NCBI RefSeq assembly: GCF_030811555.1
Contig: NZ_JAUSQZ010000001.1
Coordinates: 3,221,241 to 3,285,240, forward strand
Reading direction: 5' to 3'
Source: Kineosporia succinea
GTDB lineage: Bacteria; Actinomycetota; Actinomycetes; Actinomycetales; Kineosporiaceae
Length of the DNA stretch: 64,000 nt
The notes below the pieces were generated by a model that was not told where the DNA came from, did not search any database, and was given only the letters and a program-made list of their open reading frames with translations. How positions within the stretch are numbered: the first letter of the stretch is position 1; every line of letters begins with the position of its first letter. Positions 17,471 through 27,202 of this stretch are shown here, piece after piece. The position numbers were made by a program, and so were the translations under genes.

Positions 17471-18354
17471 GCGGGCGCCGGCTGCCGGCCGGTGACCTCG
17501 GAAACCGGCTTCTTCCAGCCCGACACCGGCGGCGTCTCCTGCCGGCGGTTGGCCGCCAGGGCCCCGGCCGCGAACCCGGCCAGCACCCCGGCCCCGGCGG
17601 CGGGCAGCCCGATCTTCGCGACCCGGCGGGTGGTGCGGTAGTCGTGCACCTGCCAGCCGTTGGCCCGGGCGTGGGCCCGCAGCCGGGAGTCGGGGTTGAT
17701 CGCGACCGGGTGGCCGACCAGCGAGAGCAGCGGGATGTCGTTCGAGGAGTCGCTGTAGGCCGCGCAGCGCCGCAGGGCCAGGCCCTCGCGCCGGGCCAGG
17801 GCGGCCACCGCGTCGGCCTTGGCCTCACCGTGCATCGGTGCCCCGACGAGCTGGCCGGTGTAACGGCCGTCGACGTGCTCGGGCACGGTGCCGAGCGCGC
17901 CGGTCAGGGCCAGACGCTGGGCGATCACCTCGGCGATCTCGATCGGGGTGGCCGTGACCAGCCAGACCCGCTGCCCTGCGTCTTCGTGCATACGGGCCAG
18001 CGCGAGGGTTCCCGGCCAGATCTTGTTGGTGAGAATGTCCTCGAAGACCTCTTCACCGATCGTGCGCATCTCGGCCACCGACCGCCCGGCGATGAAGGCC
18101 AGCGCGCGGGTCTGCACCTCGGCCAGCGCGTGCGGATGCTCACCCAGCGCCAGGAACCGGGCCTGCTGCAGGGCGAACCGCACGATGTCCCGGGGGGTGA
18201 GGAAACCGCGGTGATAGAGACCCTTGGCCAGATGGAAGATCGATGCCCCGCGGACGATGGTGTTGTCCACGTCGAAGAAGGCGGCCGCGGTCGGGTCGCC
18301 CGGGCGAGCCGGCGTGAAGTGGCTCTCCACCATCCGGATCTCGGCGTCCGACAT
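17446..18354 (-). CDS. HAD-superfamily phosphatase, subfamily IB (SerB1-like)
   Basis: The 302-aa protein has the HAD motifs: FFDVDNTIV (nucleophile and general acid Asp) near residue 28, the LVTATP motif II, and CAAYSDSSNDIPLL (motifs III/IV) near 200. The layout matches HAD-IB enzymes such as SerB-type phosphatases; Rv0505c at this position is called SerB1, but the true substrate here is not established. A hydrophobic Ala/Gly segment near the C-terminus could be a membrane anchor. ATG 18354 is chosen: TAGACT on the minus strand (18367-18362) lies 7 nt upstream. Confidence 0.88.
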   Translation of the reverse strand: MSDAEIRMVESHFTPARPGDPTAAAFFDVDNTIVRGASIFHLAKGLYHRGFLTPRDIVRFALQQARFLALGEHPHALAEVQTRALAFIAGRSVAEMRTIGEEVFEDILTNKIWPGTLALARMHEDAGQRVWLVTATPIEIAEVIAQRLALTGALGTVPEHVDGRYTGQLVGAPMHGEAKADAVAALARREGLALRRCAAYSDSSNDIPLLSLVGHPVAINPDSRLRAHARANGWQVHDYRTTRRVAKIGLPAAGAGVLAGFAAGALAANRRQETPPVSGWKKPVSEVTGRQPAPAQKKTDRR

Positions 18355-18481
18355 GGCGGGGAGTCTACGCGTGCACCGGCCCGGGTACAGGCCCGGCAAC
18401 GCCACGCAGGCGTGAACAGACGTGAATTGCGCGAGGTCACGAGCCGGTTACGCGGTTGTCCGGGCACGTAATGTGGACGGC

Positions 18482-18769
18482 GTGCCAGACGTTACCGGCG
18501 ATGCGCCGCGAATCACCCTGATCGGCAAACCCGGGTGCCATTTGTGTGACGACGCCCGGGTGGTAGTGAAAAAGGTCTCGGACGAAACCGGGACAGGATG
18601 GAATGAACTATCCATTCTGGACGATCCGGAACTTGCCGAGAAGTACTGGGAGCAGATCCCGGTGGTCCTGGTCGACGGTGCGCAGCACGACTTCTGGCGG
18701 GTCGACGAAGACCGGCTGCGAAGTGCCCTCACCCGGCGTAGGGGCCTCTTCTCCCGTCGTGCTCGATGA
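18482..18769 (+). CDS. Glutaredoxin-family protein
   Basis: A 95-aa thioredoxin-fold protein with the redox pair CHLC in GKPGCHLCDDAR (about residues 18-21), followed by a cis-Pro region (IPVVLVDG). It belongs to the glutaredoxin-like group that sits upstream of rex-hemA in actinomycetes (Rv0508 in M. tuberculosis). It is probably a cytosolic dithiol reductase with unknown partner. GTG 18482 has TAATGT (18469-18474) 7 nt upstream, so leaderless. The HAD gene is divergent, 127 bp away. Confidence 0.88.
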   Translation: MPDVTGDAPRITLIGKPGCHLCDDARVVVKKVSDETGTGWNELSILDDPELAEKYWEQIPVVLVDGAQHDFWRVDEDRLRSALTRRRGLFSRRAR

Positions 18770-18779
18770 GTTCACGACT

Positions 18780-18808
18780 TTGTGCATCCGTTCACAAGCG
18801 CTTAGGCT
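18780..18808 (+). promoter_or_regulatory. Rex operator overlapping the rex-hem promoter
   Basis: TTGTGCATCCGTTCACAA at 18780-18797 differs from the Rex operator consensus TTGTGAA-N4-TTCACAA at one position (C for A). It overlaps a promoter: TTGTGC (18780-18785) can act as -35, then a 17-bp spacer and TAGGCT (18803-18808) as -10. Rex bound at low NADH/NAD+ would block polymerase, so the rex-hem operon is predicted to be autorepressed and released when NADH rises, as known for S. coelicolor rex-hemACD. Confidence 0.85.
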
Positions 18809-18900
18809 GGGTAACGACACACCGGCATGACTGCGCATGTCACAAGGCGCCAGTCGTCCCTCATCAGGGGTACCAAAGCCATCGAAGGAGCCGGCCGACT

Positions 18901-19689
18901 GTGACCCGACCACGCCCCGCGCGGCTCGTCCGTAGAGACCGGACCACCCGCGACGGAATACCCGAGGCAACGGTCTCCCGGCTTCCGTTCTACCTCCAGG
19001 CCCTCACCGCACTCGCCGAGCGAGGTGTGGCGACGGTGTCCTCCGAGGAACTCGCCTCGGCCGCCGGTGTCGGTTCGGCAAAGCTGCGCAAAGACCTTTC
19101 CCACCTCGGTTCCTACGGAACCCGGGGCGTCGGGTACGAGGTCCAGTACCTGATTTACCAAATTTCACGTGAACTGGGTCTGACGCAGGACTGGAAGGTC
19201 GTGATCGTCGGAATCGGTAATCTCGGTCACGCTCTCGCCAACTACGGCGGATTCACCTCCCGGGGATTCACGGTCGCCGCTCTGGTCGACGCCGATCCCC
19301 GCGTGATCGGTGAAACTGTGGCCGGTCTCACCGTCTCCTCCCTGGATTCCCTCGACGAGACCGTGTCCTCCCTCGGCATCCAGATCGGTGTGGTCGCCAC
19401 GCCCGGTCCGGCCGCCCAGGAGATCTGTGACCGTCTCGTCACCGCCGGGGTGACCGGGGTGCTGAACTTTGCGCCCTGCGTGCTCACCGTGCCCGACGGG
19501 GTGATGGTGCGCCGCGTCGACCTGGCCACCGAGCTCCAGATCCTCGCCTTCCACGAGCAGCGCCGCGCCGCGAACCGCCTGGCCGGCGAGATGCCCACCG
19601 AACCGCAAGACCTGAACGCGGCGCTCAACGCTGCCCGCCCCGTTCCCCCCGCAACCCTGACGAAGTCGAGAGCCGAGGCAGCCGGATGA
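18901..19689 (+). CDS. rex: Redox-sensing transcriptional repressor Rex
   Basis: Rex is a dimeric repressor that binds DNA when NAD+ is high and lets go when NADH binds. The 262-aa protein has an N-terminal winged helix (TVSRLPFYLQAL... SSEELASAAGVGSAKLRKDLS) and a C-terminal Rossmann domain with GIGNLGHALANY near residue 103. The GTG at 18901 has a Shine-Dalgarno GAAGGAG at 18884-18890; longer in-frame starts reach back into the glutaredoxin gene and are rejected. It overlaps hemA by 4 bases, opening a rex-hemA-hemC-cobA/hemD-hemB operon with a Rex site at its promoter. Confidence 0.97.
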   Translation: MTRPRPARLVRRDRTTRDGIPEATVSRLPFYLQALTALAERGVATVSSEELASAAGVGSAKLRKDLSHLGSYGTRGVGYEVQYLIYQISRELGLTQDWKVVIVGIGNLGHALANYGGFTSRGFTVAALVDADPRVIGETVAGLTVSSLDSLDETVSSLGIQIGVVATPGPAAQEICDRLVTAGVTGVLNFAPCVLTVPDGVMVRRVDLATELQILAFHEQRRAANRLAGEMPTEPQDLNAALNAARPVPPATLTKSRAEAAG

Positions 19690-21050
19690 GCATCATGATC
19701 GTCGGGCTGTCGCACCGCACCGCTCCGATCGGGTTGCTGGAACGCACCACCCTCACCGCCGACGGTGCCGGCGAACTGGTGGCCGGCCTGTGCCGGGGCG
19801 ACCACGTCGCCGAGGCGATCGCGCTGGTCACCTGCAACCGGCTCGAGGTCTACGCCGAGGTCAGCAAGTTCCACGGCGGCATCGGGGAGATCGGCGCCGG
19901 GCTGGCCGCCGCCACCGGGGTCCCGCTCGACGAGCTCACCGAGCACCTCTACGTGCACTACGAGAACGCCGCTGTGGCACACCTTTTCCAGGTCACCTGC
20001 GGTCTGGACTCGATGGCGGTGGGTGAGCAGCAGATCCTCGGCCAGGTACGGGTCGCCCTGCGCAGCGCCCAGGCCACCGGCAGCGCCGGGCGCACCATCG
20101 GCCACCTGGTGCAGAACGCCCTGCGCGTGGGCAAGCGCGTGCACTCCGAGACGTTGCTCGACAAGGCCGCGCCGAGCCTGGTCGACGCCGGGCTGCGCCG
20201 CGCCGCCGACGAACTGGGCCCGCTGTCCGACCTGAACGTGCTGGTGCTCGGCGCCGGGGCGATGAGCGGCCTGTCGGTCGCCTCCGCGCACCGGGCCCGG
20301 GTCGGCTCGATCGCGGTGTGCAGCCGCACCCTGGCCCGGGCCCAGCGCCTGGCCGAGTCGGTCGACGGCACGCCCGTCCCGCTCGAGCACCTGCAGAGCG
20401 CCCTGGCCGACGCCGACCTGGTGATCGCCTGCGCCGGCGCCACCGGCTACCTGGTGCGCCGCGAGGCCGCCGAGCTGGCCCTCACCGCCCGCGGCGGGCG
20501 TCCGCAGGTCTACATCGACCTGGCCCTGCCCCGCGACGTCGAGCCCGGGATTGCCGAGATCGCACGGGTTTTCGACCTGGAGCACCTCGGGCAGATCCTG
20601 ACCGCCGAGGGCCTGGCCGAGGATCTCGCCGAGGCCCGCGCCATGGTCGAGGACGAGGTGGCCACCTACCTCGCCGACCAGCGCGCCAAGGAGGTCGCCC
20701 CGACCGTCGTGGCGCTGCGGGCGATGGCCCGCTCGGTGATGGAGTCCGAGCTGGGGCGGCTGTCCGGCCGGCTCGACGGGCTCGACCCCGACGTCTTCGC
20801 CGAGCTGGAGCAGACCGTGCACCGGGTCGTCGAGAAGCTTCTGCACCAGCCCACGGTGCGGGTGAAGGAACTGGCCGCGGCGCCCGGTGGAGACACCTAC
20901 GCCGAGGCCCTGCGGCTGTTGTTCAATCTCGGCCCGGCGCCGGAGACCAAGGCCGGTGAGCTACCGGGGGTGGAGCTCGCCGTGACTCTCGAGCAGGACT
21001 CGATGACCGATCTCTCCGCCCTGCTCGGCCACACCGGAGGAGCATCGTGA
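19686..21050 (+). CDS. hemA: Glutamyl-tRNA reductase
   Basis: First committed enzyme of the C5 heme pathway: reduces glutamyl-tRNA to glutamate-1-semialdehyde with NADPH. The 454-aa protein has the catalytic cysteine C50 in the motif VTCNRLEVYAE, the substrate-recognition SHRTAP near the N-terminus, an NADPH-binding LVLGAGAMSG and a C-terminal dimerisation helix. The ATG overlaps the rex stop (ATGA). Placing it under Rex links heme supply to respiratory demand. Confidence 0.97.
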   Translation: MSIMIVGLSHRTAPIGLLERTTLTADGAGELVAGLCRGDHVAEAIALVTCNRLEVYAEVSKFHGGIGEIGAGLAAATGVPLDELTEHLYVHYENAAVAHLFQVTCGLDSMAVGEQQILGQVRVALRSAQATGSAGRTIGHLVQNALRVGKRVHSETLLDKAAPSLVDAGLRRAADELGPLSDLNVLVLGAGAMSGLSVASAHRARVGSIAVCSRTLARAQRLAESVDGTPVPLEHLQSALADADLVIACAGATGYLVRREAAELALTARGGRPQVYIDLALPRDVEPGIAEIARVFDLEHLGQILTAEGLAEDLAEARAMVEDEVATYLADQRAKEVAPTVVALRAMARSVMESELGRLSGRLDGLDPDVFAELEQTVHRVVEKLLHQPTVRVKELAAAPGGDTYAEALRLLFNLGPAPETKAGELPGVELAVTLEQDSMTDLSALLGHTGGAS

Positions 21051-22108
21051 CCACCCTCGACAACCTGTTCGGGACCTTCCTTCCCGAGCTCGACGACCTT
21101 CCCACCGTGCTGAGGCTGGGCACCCGCCGCAGCAAGCTCGCGCGCACCCAGTCGCAATGGTTCGCCGACCGGCTGGTGACGGCCCTGGGGCTGGTGGCGC
21201 CCGGGCGCGAGTTCCGGGTCGAGCTGGTCGAGGTGGTCACTCCCGGAGACCTCAGCGCGGCCGCGGGGACACCCCTGACCAGTCTCGGCGGCACCGGCGT
21301 GTTCGTCTCCGCGCTGCGCGACGCCGTGCTGCGCGGTGACTGCGACTTCGCCGTCCACTCGCTGAAAGACCTGCCCAACGCCGGGCCCGAGGGGCTGACG
21401 CTGGCCTGTGTCCCGCCCCGCGAGTGCCCTGCCGACGTGCTGATCGGGCGGGACGACCTGGGTTTCGACGAGCTGCCGCCGGGTTCGGTGATCGGCACCG
21501 GTTCGCCGCGCCGCGCCGCCCAGATGCGGGCGCTGCGGCGGGACATCGAGGTCGTCGGGATCCGCGGCAACGTCGACACCCGGATCGGCAAGGTCACCTC
21601 CGGCGAGGTCGACGCGGTGGTGCTGGCCCTGGCCGGCCTGCGCCGCATCGGCCGGCACGCCGAGGCCACCCACGTGTTCACCTCGGAGCAGATGCTTCCC
21701 GCTCCGGGGCAGGGCGCACTCGCCGTGGAGTGCAGCCCGTCGTCGGTCGCGCTGCTGGCCGCCCTGCGGCTGGTCGACGACCGGATCACCCGCGCCTGCG
21801 TGCTCGCCGAGCGCGCCCTGCTGGCGCGGCTGGAGGCCGGGTGCGCCGCCCCCGTGGGCGCCCTGGCCACGTACGAGGACGAGACGCTGACGCTGACCGC
21901 GTTCGCCGGGTCCATCGACGGCGTGACGAGCATCCGCCGCAGCGCCACGGCTCCGCTGGGCGATCCCCGGCCGGACGAGCCGGACGCCACCACCCTGGGC
22001 CGTGCGCTCGCCGGGCAGATGCTCGACGACGGCGCCGCCCTCCTGATCCCTGTACCAGACCCCCTGCCGGCGGCCGACGAGGTCGTGGCAAGAGAAGGTG
22101 ACTCGTGA
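21047..22108 (+). CDS. hemC: Hydroxymethylbilane synthase (porphobilinogen deaminase)
   Basis: Joins four porphobilinogens into the linear tetrapyrrole hydroxymethylbilane. The 353-aa protein carries LRLGTRRSKLARTQ, the catalytic VHSLKDLP, and the dipyrromethane-cofactor cysteine C266 in LEAGCAAPVGA. The first 20 or so residues before LRLGTRR are an extension. The GTG start at 21047 overlaps the hemA stop (GTGA), implying translational coupling. Confidence 0.97.
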   Translation: MTTLDNLFGTFLPELDDLPTVLRLGTRRSKLARTQSQWFADRLVTALGLVAPGREFRVELVEVVTPGDLSAAAGTPLTSLGGTGVFVSALRDAVLRGDCDFAVHSLKDLPNAGPEGLTLACVPPRECPADVLIGRDDLGFDELPPGSVIGTGSPRRAAQMRALRRDIEVVGIRGNVDTRIGKVTSGEVDAVVLALAGLRRIGRHAEATHVFTSEQMLPAPGQGALAVECSPSSVALLAALRLVDDRITRACVLAERALLARLEAGCAAPVGALATYEDETLTLTAFAGSIDGVTSIRRSATAPLGDPRPDEPDATTLGRALAGQMLDDGAALLIPVPDPLPAADEVVAREGDS

Positions 22109-23721
22109 CCTCGACCATCACCAGCAAGAAGGCGGGCCCCGGCGGTTATGTGGCCTTCGTCGGGGCGGGCCCCGGCGACGACGGTCTGCTCACCCTTCGC
22201 GCCGTCGAACGGCTCGGCGACGCGGACGTCGTCGTGGTCGACCAGATCCCGCGCGAGGCGATCATCGGCCGGTACTGCCGGCCCGGCGTCGAGATCGTGG
22301 ACGCCGGGTTCGGGGAGGACGGCCAGCCCATGACCCGCGCGGCCCGGGCCAAGGTCGTGGTCCAGGCGGCGAGGACGGGCGCCCGGGTGGTGCGCCTGAT
22401 GGACGGCGACCCGGCCACCTTCACCGGTCTGGCCGAGGAGATCCAGGCCTGCCGCAAGCAGTCGCTGCCCTTCGAGGTCGTGCCCGGCGTGTCCGCCGCG
22501 TCCGCCGTTCCCGCCTACGCCGGTGTGCCCCTCACCCCGGCCGGCGTCAGCAGCGTGCACGTGCTGTACCCGCACGGCGAGGTCGTCGACTGGAAGCTGC
22601 ACGCCTCGGCGGGCACCACGCTGGTGGTTCTCGGTGCGGAGGAAGACATCTCGGGCGCGGTGGACGGTCTGCTCGAGGCCGGGCGCAAGGCCACCACCCC
22701 GGTGGTCGTCACCACGCACGGCACCACCACCCGCCAGCGGTCCATCGCCTGCGCCCTCGGGGAGCTGCCGCCGCTGCTCGCCGCGGCCAAGATGGACAAG
22801 CCGATGACCGCCGTGATCGGTGAGGCCGCGGCGCTGCGCGACAAGGCCTCCTGGTTCGAGACCAAGCCGCTGTTCGGCTGGCGCGTGCTCGTGCCGCGCA
22901 CCAAGCAGCAGGCCGGCGGGATCGTGAAGGAGCTGGCCGACCACGGCGCGACCGCCCAGGTGGTGCCGACCATCTCGGTCGAGCCGCCGCGCACCCCGCA
23001 CCAGATGGAGAAGGCGGTCAAGGGTCTCGTCACCGGCCGCTACGAGTGGATCGGCTTCACCAGCGTCAACGCGGTGCGCGCGGTGCGGGAGAAGTTCGAG
23101 GAGTTCGGCCTGGACGCCCGGGCGTTCGCCGGTCTCAAGGTCGCCGCGGTGGGTGGCGTCACCGCTACCGCGCTGCGCGACTGGGGCATCGAGCCCGACC
23201 TGACGCCGGCCGAGAACCAGTCCGCGATCGGCCTTCTCGAGTGCTGGCCGCCCTACGACGAGGTGCTCGACCCGATCAACCGGGTCTTCCTGCCGCGCGC
23301 CGACATCGCCACCGACACCCTGGTCGCCGGGCTCGAGCAGAACGGCTGGGAGGTGGACGACGTCACCGCCTACCGCACCGTGCGGGCCGCGCCGCCGCCC
23401 GCCGAGACCCGTGAGGCGATCAAGAGCGGCCACTTCGACGCGGTCGTCTTCACGTCGTCCTCCACGGTGCGCAACCTGGTCGGCATCGCCGGCAAGCCGC
23501 ACGCCACCACCGTGGTCGCCTGCATCGGCCCGCAGACCGCGAAAACCGCCGAGGAGCACGGCCTGCGCGTCGACGTCCTGGCGGCCGAGCCGAGCGCCGA
23601 CGCCCTGGTCGCCGCGCTCGCGGAGTACGGTGCGGGTCTGCGGCTGAGTGCCGACGAGGCGGGCGAGCCGGTGCTGCGCCCGAGTCAGCGCAAGGGTTCC
23701 ACGAGGAGGAACGCGAAGTGA
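22105..23721 (+). CDS. hemD: Fused uroporphyrinogen-III C-methyltransferase-like / uroporphyrinogen-III synthase
   Basis: A 538-aa two-domain protein. Residues about 1-250 are a CobA/SUMT-like SAM methyltransferase domain ([34 protein letters not shown]). Residues about 260-515 are HemD, which closes hydroxymethylbilane to uroporphyrinogen III. This fusion is typical of actinomycetes. The canonical GGDP SAM-site motif of CobA appears as [11 protein letters not shown], so the methyltransferase domain is divergent and may or may not be active. GTG 22105 overlaps the hemC stop, and the 3' end overlaps hemB. Confidence 0.94.
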   Translation: MTSTITSKKAGPGGYVAFVGAGPGDDGLLTLRAVERLGDADVVVVDQIPREAIIGRYCRPGVEIVDAGFGEDGQPMTRAARAKVVVQAARTGARVVRLMDGDPATFTGLAEEIQACRKQSLPFEVVPGVSAASAVPAYAGVPLTPAGVSSVHVLYPHGEVVDWKLHASAGTTLVVLGAEEDISGAVDGLLEAGRKATTPVVVTTHGTTTRQRSIACALGELPPLLAAAKMDKPMTAVIGEAAALRDKASWFETKPLFGWRVLVPRTKQQAGGIVKELADHGATAQVVPTISVEPPRTPHQMEKAVKGLVTGRYEWIGFTSVNAVRAVREKFEEFGLDARAFAGLKVAAVGGVTATALRDWGIEPDLTPAENQSAIGLLECWPPYDEVLDPINRVFLPRADIATDTLVAGLEQNGWEVDDVTAYRTVRAAPPPAETREAIKSGHFDAVVFTSSSTVRNLVGIAGKPHATTVVACIGPQTAKTAEEHGLRVDVLAAEPSADALVAALAEYGAGLRLSADEAGEPVLRPSQRKGSTRRNAK

Positions 23722-24698
23722 GCTTCCCGGCGCACCGCCCGCGTCGCCTGCGGGTGAACCCCGCGGTGCGCCGCCTGGTGGGGGAGACCCGGCTGCACCC
23801 GTCCGACCTGGTGCTGCCGGTGTTCGTGAAAGAGGGCCTGGCCGAACCGCATCCGATCAGCTCGATGCCGGGGGTGTACCAGCACTCGCGCGAGTCCCTG
23901 CGGAAGGCGGCGTCGGAAGCCGCCGGGCTCGGGCTGGGCGGGATCATGCTGTTCGGCATCCCGGCCGCGAAGGACGCCGAGGGCTCGGGCGCCACGGATC
24001 CGGACGGCATCCTCAACGTCGCCGTCGCCGACGTGCGCGCCGAGGTCGGTGACGACCTAGTCGTGATGGCCGACCTCTGCCTCGACGAGTTCACCGACCA
24101 CGGCCACTGCGGCGTGCTGCGTCCCGACGGCTCCGTCGACAACGACGCCACGCTGCAGCGCTACGCCGACATGGGGGTGGCGCTGGCGCAGGCCGGCGCC
24201 CACATGGTGGGCCCGAGCGGAATGATGGACGGTCAGGTCGCCGTGATCCGGAAGGCGCTGGACTCCAGCGGTTTCGCGGAGAGTGTGTCGATCCTGGCGT
24301 ACGGTGCGAAGTACGCGTCCGCGTTCTACGGCCCGTTCCGCGAGGCCGTGGACTCGTCGCTCGAGGGTGACCGCCGCACCTACCAGCAGGACCCGGCGAA
24401 CGGCCGGGACGGCCTGCGCGAGATCGAGCTCGACATCGCCGAGGGCGCCGACATCGTGATGGTCAAGCCGGCGATGAGCTATCTCGACGTGGTGGCCCGG
24501 GCGGCCGACCGGTTCGACGTCCCGATCGCGGCGTACCAGATCTCGGGTGAGTACGCGATGATCGAGGGCGCCGCCGCCAACGGGTGGATCGACCGGGACC
24601 GGGCGATTCTCGAGTCGCTCCTGAGCATCCGCCGGGCCGGGGCGTCGATCATCCTCACCTACTGGGCCTCCGAAGTGGCGCAAACCCTGCGTTCGTAA
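23718..24698 (+). CDS. hemB: Delta-aminolevulinic acid dehydratase (porphobilinogen synthase)
   Basis: Condenses two 5-aminolevulinates to porphobilinogen. The 326-aa protein shows the Schiff-base lysines in [15 protein letters not shown] and [10 protein letters not shown]. The metal segment reads [14 protein letters not shown], with Cys-x-Asp...Cys rather than the three cysteines of zinc enzymes or the all-acidic magnesium type; this mixed form is common in actinobacteria. GTG 23718 overlaps the cobA/hemD stop. It is the last gene of the rex-hem operon. Confidence 0.97.
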   Translation: MSFPAHRPRRLRVNPAVRRLVGETRLHPSDLVLPVFVKEGLAEPHPISSMPGVYQHSRESLRKAASEAAGLGLGGIMLFGIPAAKDAEGSGATDPDGILNVAVADVRAEVGDDLVVMADLCLDEFTDHGHCGVLRPDGSVDNDATLQRYADMGVALAQAGAHMVGPSGMMDGQVAVIRKALDSSGFAESVSILAYGAKYASAFYGPFREAVDSSLEGDRRTYQQDPANGRDGLREIELDIAEGADIVMVKPAMSYLDVVARAADRFDVPIAAYQISGEYAMIEGAAANGWIDRDRAILESLLSIRRAGASIILTYWASEVAQTLRS

Positions 24699-24713
24699 CG
24701 GTTCTCGCCCTTC

Positions 24714-24747
24714 GAAGGGGTCGTCGGACCACCCCGACGGCCCCTTC
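24714..24747 (+). terminator. Terminator of the rex-hem operon
   Basis: A 14-bp stem with one G:U pair (arms 24714-24727 and 24734-24747) around a 6-nt ACCACC loop begins 15 bp after the hemB stop. Confidence 0.85.
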
Positions 24748-24826
24748 AGTGCGTCCGTGAACGGTCGACGGGGCGCACGCAGGCCGTCACCCGGCCTGTC
24801 AGGGGCCCAAGACCGAGGAGGACGCG

Positions 24827-25033
24827 ATGGGCGTGGGATCGGTGAGCAACAACTACGGCTTCGTCGGCAACGGCGGGACCGACGTCCTGGTGGCCATGGC
24901 AGCCATCCAGCAGCGCGCCGACGGCCGGATGCTGGCGTTCCGGGCCGCCGAGGCCGCCCAGGCGGCGGCGCAGGCCGCGCAGATGGCGGCCGTGCAGGCG
25001 ATCGGCGCAGGGCGCGTGGACATGTATCTGTAG
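24827..25033 (+). CDS. Small Ala/Gln-rich hypothetical protein
   Basis: A 68-aa open frame preceded by a strong Shine-Dalgarno (GAGGAGG ending about 7 bases before the ATG). The N-terminus is Gly/Asn-rich ([17 protein letters not shown]), the centre is an Ala/Gln-rich, probably helical segment ([19 protein letters not shown]), and it ends VDMYL. I do not recognise the family. The composition faintly recalls short RebB- or YjfB-like helical proteins, but the defining residues are not evident. It sits alone between the hem terminator and the hemL promoter. Confidence 0.65.
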   Translation: MGVGSVSNNYGFVGNGGTDVLVAMAAIQQRADGRMLAFRAAEAAQAAAQAAQMAAVQAIGAGRVDMYL

Positions 25034-25092
25034 CCGGGCCGACGGACCCCCCAGGTGCGGGACCGTGGGCCGGAGCTGGGACACTGCATCAT

Positions 25093-26430
25093 GTGACAGA
25101 CGTCAGTGGGGTCTACCCGGCCGACGCTCCCGCCTCGCAGGCGCTCTTCGATCGCGCCTCCGCCGTGACGCCCGGTGGTGTCAACTCCCCGGTGCGCGCC
25201 TTCCGCGCCGTCGGGGGCACACCGCGCTTCATGGTCCGGGGCGAGGGGCCGTATCTCTTCGACGCAGACGGTCGGCGCTACGTCGACCTGGTCTGCTCCT
25301 GGGGCCCGATGATCCTGGGGCACCAGCATCCGGCGGTGGTGGACGCGGTGCGTTCCGCTGCTGCGAACGGGTTCTCCTTCGGCACGCCGACCGAGGGCGA
25401 GGTCGCCCTCGCCGAGGAGATCGTGTCCCGGGTCGCGCCGGTCGAGCAGGTGCGCCTGGTCTCCAGCGGCACCGAGGCCACGATGAGCGCGATCCGCCTG
25501 GCCCGCGGCTTCACCGGCCGCAGCAAGATCGTCAAGTTCGCCGGCTGCTACCACGGCCACGTCGACAGCCTGCTGGCCGCGGCCGGCTCCGGGCTGGCCA
25601 CGTTCGCCCTACCCGACACCCCGGGAGTGACGGGTGCGGCGGCCGCCGACACGATCGTCCTCCCGTACAACGACGTCGACGCCCTCACCAGGATCTTCGA
25701 GGCCGACGGCCACGAGATCGCCGCCGTCATCACCGAGGCCGCCGCCGGCAACATGGGCGTCGTCCCGCCGACCCGCGAGTTCGAGACCGCCCTGCGCGAC
25801 CTCACCCGCCTCCACGGTGCGCTGCTCGTCTCCGACGAGGTGATGACCGGTTTCCGGGTGTCGAAGGCGGGCTGGAACGGGCATTCCGACATCAGCGCCC
25901 CCGACCTGCTCACCTTCGGCAAGGTCATGGGCGGTGGCTTCCCGGCCGCGGCGTTCGGCGGGCGCGCCGACGTGATGGCCCACCTGGCCCCGTCCGGCCC
26001 GGTCTACCAGGCGGGCACGCTGTCGGGTAACCCGGTGGCCACCGCGGCCGGTCTGGCCACGCTGAAGAACTGCACCGACGACGTGTACGCGCACCTGAAG
26101 GCCGCCTCGGCGAAGCTCGCCGGCGCCGCCCACGAGGCGCTGAACGCCGAGGGCGTGCCGCACGCCATCCAGTTCGCCGGCTCGATGTTCAGCGTGTTCT
26201 TCACCTCGCTGGACTCGGTGAGCACCTACGACGAGGCCAGGCAGCAGGACCTGCCCGCCTTCGCCGCGTTCTTCCACTCGATGCTGAGCCAGGGCGTCTA
26301 CCTGCCGCCGAGCGCCTTCGAGGCCTGGTTCCTGTCCGCCGCCCACGACGACGCCGTTCTGGACCAGGTCGTGGCGGCTCTTCCGAAGGCCGCGAAGGCC
26401 GCCGCCGAGGCTGGGAGTATGACCCGGTGA
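25093..26430 (+). CDS. hemL: Glutamate-1-semialdehyde 2,1-aminomutase
   Basis: PLP enzyme that turns glutamate-1-semialdehyde into 5-aminolevulinate, feeding HemB. The 445-aa protein has the class-III aminotransferase pattern: [27 protein letters not shown] (PLP phosphate), [11 protein letters not shown], and the Schiff-base lysine K277 in [11 protein letters not shown]. The GTG at 25093 has GACACT (25080-25085) 7 nt upstream, an acceptable -10, so it probably has its own leaderless promoter; an ATG-led extension to 24757 would cover the small gene and is rejected. The 3' end overlaps the histidine phosphatase gene. Confidence 0.95.
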   Translation: MTDVSGVYPADAPASQALFDRASAVTPGGVNSPVRAFRAVGGTPRFMVRGEGPYLFDADGRRYVDLVCSWGPMILGHQHPAVVDAVRSAAANGFSFGTPTEGEVALAEEIVSRVAPVEQVRLVSSGTEATMSAIRLARGFTGRSKIVKFAGCYHGHVDSLLAAAGSGLATFALPDTPGVTGAAAADTIVLPYNDVDALTRIFEADGHEIAAVITEAAAGNMGVVPPTREFETALRDLTRLHGALLVSDEVMTGFRVSKAGWNGHSDISAPDLLTFGKVMGGGFPAAAFGGRADVMAHLAPSGPVYQAGTLSGNPVATAAGLATLKNCTDDVYAHLKAASAKLAGAAHEALNAEGVPHAIQFAGSMFSVFFTSLDSVSTYDEARQQDLPAFAAFFHSMLSQGVYLPPSAFEAWFLSAAHDDAVLDQVVAALPKAAKAAAEAGSMTR

Positions 26431-27197
26431 CCGAGAACCCGCCCAGCGGTGAGAGCGCCGCGCCGCTCACCAACGACGAGCTGATCCACCCCGACGTCCC
26501 GCCCGCGCCCCACCACCTGCCGCCGGTGAGCGCGGCCCCGGTGGCCGGTGACGAGGCGAACCACCGCACCACCGTGCACCTGCTGCGCCACGGTGAGGTC
26601 TACAACCCGCAGGGCATCTTCTACGGCCGCCTGCCCGGGTTCCACCTGTCCGACCTGGGGCAGCGGATGGCCGAGCGGGCCGCCGGGTTCTTCTCCACCC
26701 GCGACGTGGTGCTGGTCGTCGCCTCGCCGATGGAGCGCGCCCAGCAGACCGCCCTGCCGGTCGCCGCCGCGCACGACCTCGAGGTCGGCACCGACCCGCG
26801 GATCACCGAGGGCACCAGCGTCTTCCAGGGCCTGACCTTCGGCGTGGGCGACGGCTCGCTGCGGCACCCGCAGCACTGGTGGCACCTGCGCAACCCGTTC
26901 CGGCCGAGCTGGGGCGAGCCCTACGAGCAGGTCGCCGCGCGCATGCTGGCCGGCGCCGCCGACGCCCGCGACAAGGCCGTGGGCCACGAGGCGGTGCTGG
27001 TGAGTCACCAGCTGCCGGTCTGGATGGCCCGGCTCAAGGTCGAGAACCGCCGCCTGTGGCACGATCCGCGCAAGCGTGAGTGCTCGCTGGCCTCGGTCAC
27101 CTCGATCACCTACCACGACGACAAGGTCGTCTCGGTGGCCTACACCGAGCCCTCCCGGGACCTGCTGCCCGGTGCACAGAAAATTGCGGGAGCCTGA
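26427..27197 (+). CDS. Histidine phosphatase family protein
   Basis: The 256-aa phosphoglycerate-mutase-like protein has the phosphohistidine motif LLRHGEV (R54-H55-G56), [10 protein letters not shown] and a late VLVSHQLPV with the second catalytic His. The first 48 or so residues are Pro/Ala-rich and non-conserved. It corresponds to Rv0525, between hemL and the cytochrome c genes. Its substrate is unknown; it is more likely a phosphatase than a glycolytic mutase. GTG start overlaps the hemL stop. Confidence 0.88.
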   Translation: MTENPPSGESAAPLTNDELIHPDVPPAPHHLPPVSAAPVAGDEANHRTTVHLLRHGEVYNPQGIFYGRLPGFHLSDLGQRMAERAAGFFSTRDVVLVVASPMERAQQTALPVAAAHDLEVGTDPRITEGTSVFQGLTFGVGDGSLRHPQHWWHLRNPFRPSWGEPYEQVAARMLAGAADARDKAVGHEAVLVSHQLPVWMARLKVENRRLWHDPRKRECSLASVTSITYHDDKVVSVAYTEPSRDLLPGAQKIAGA

Positions 27198-27202
27198 CGG
27201 TC

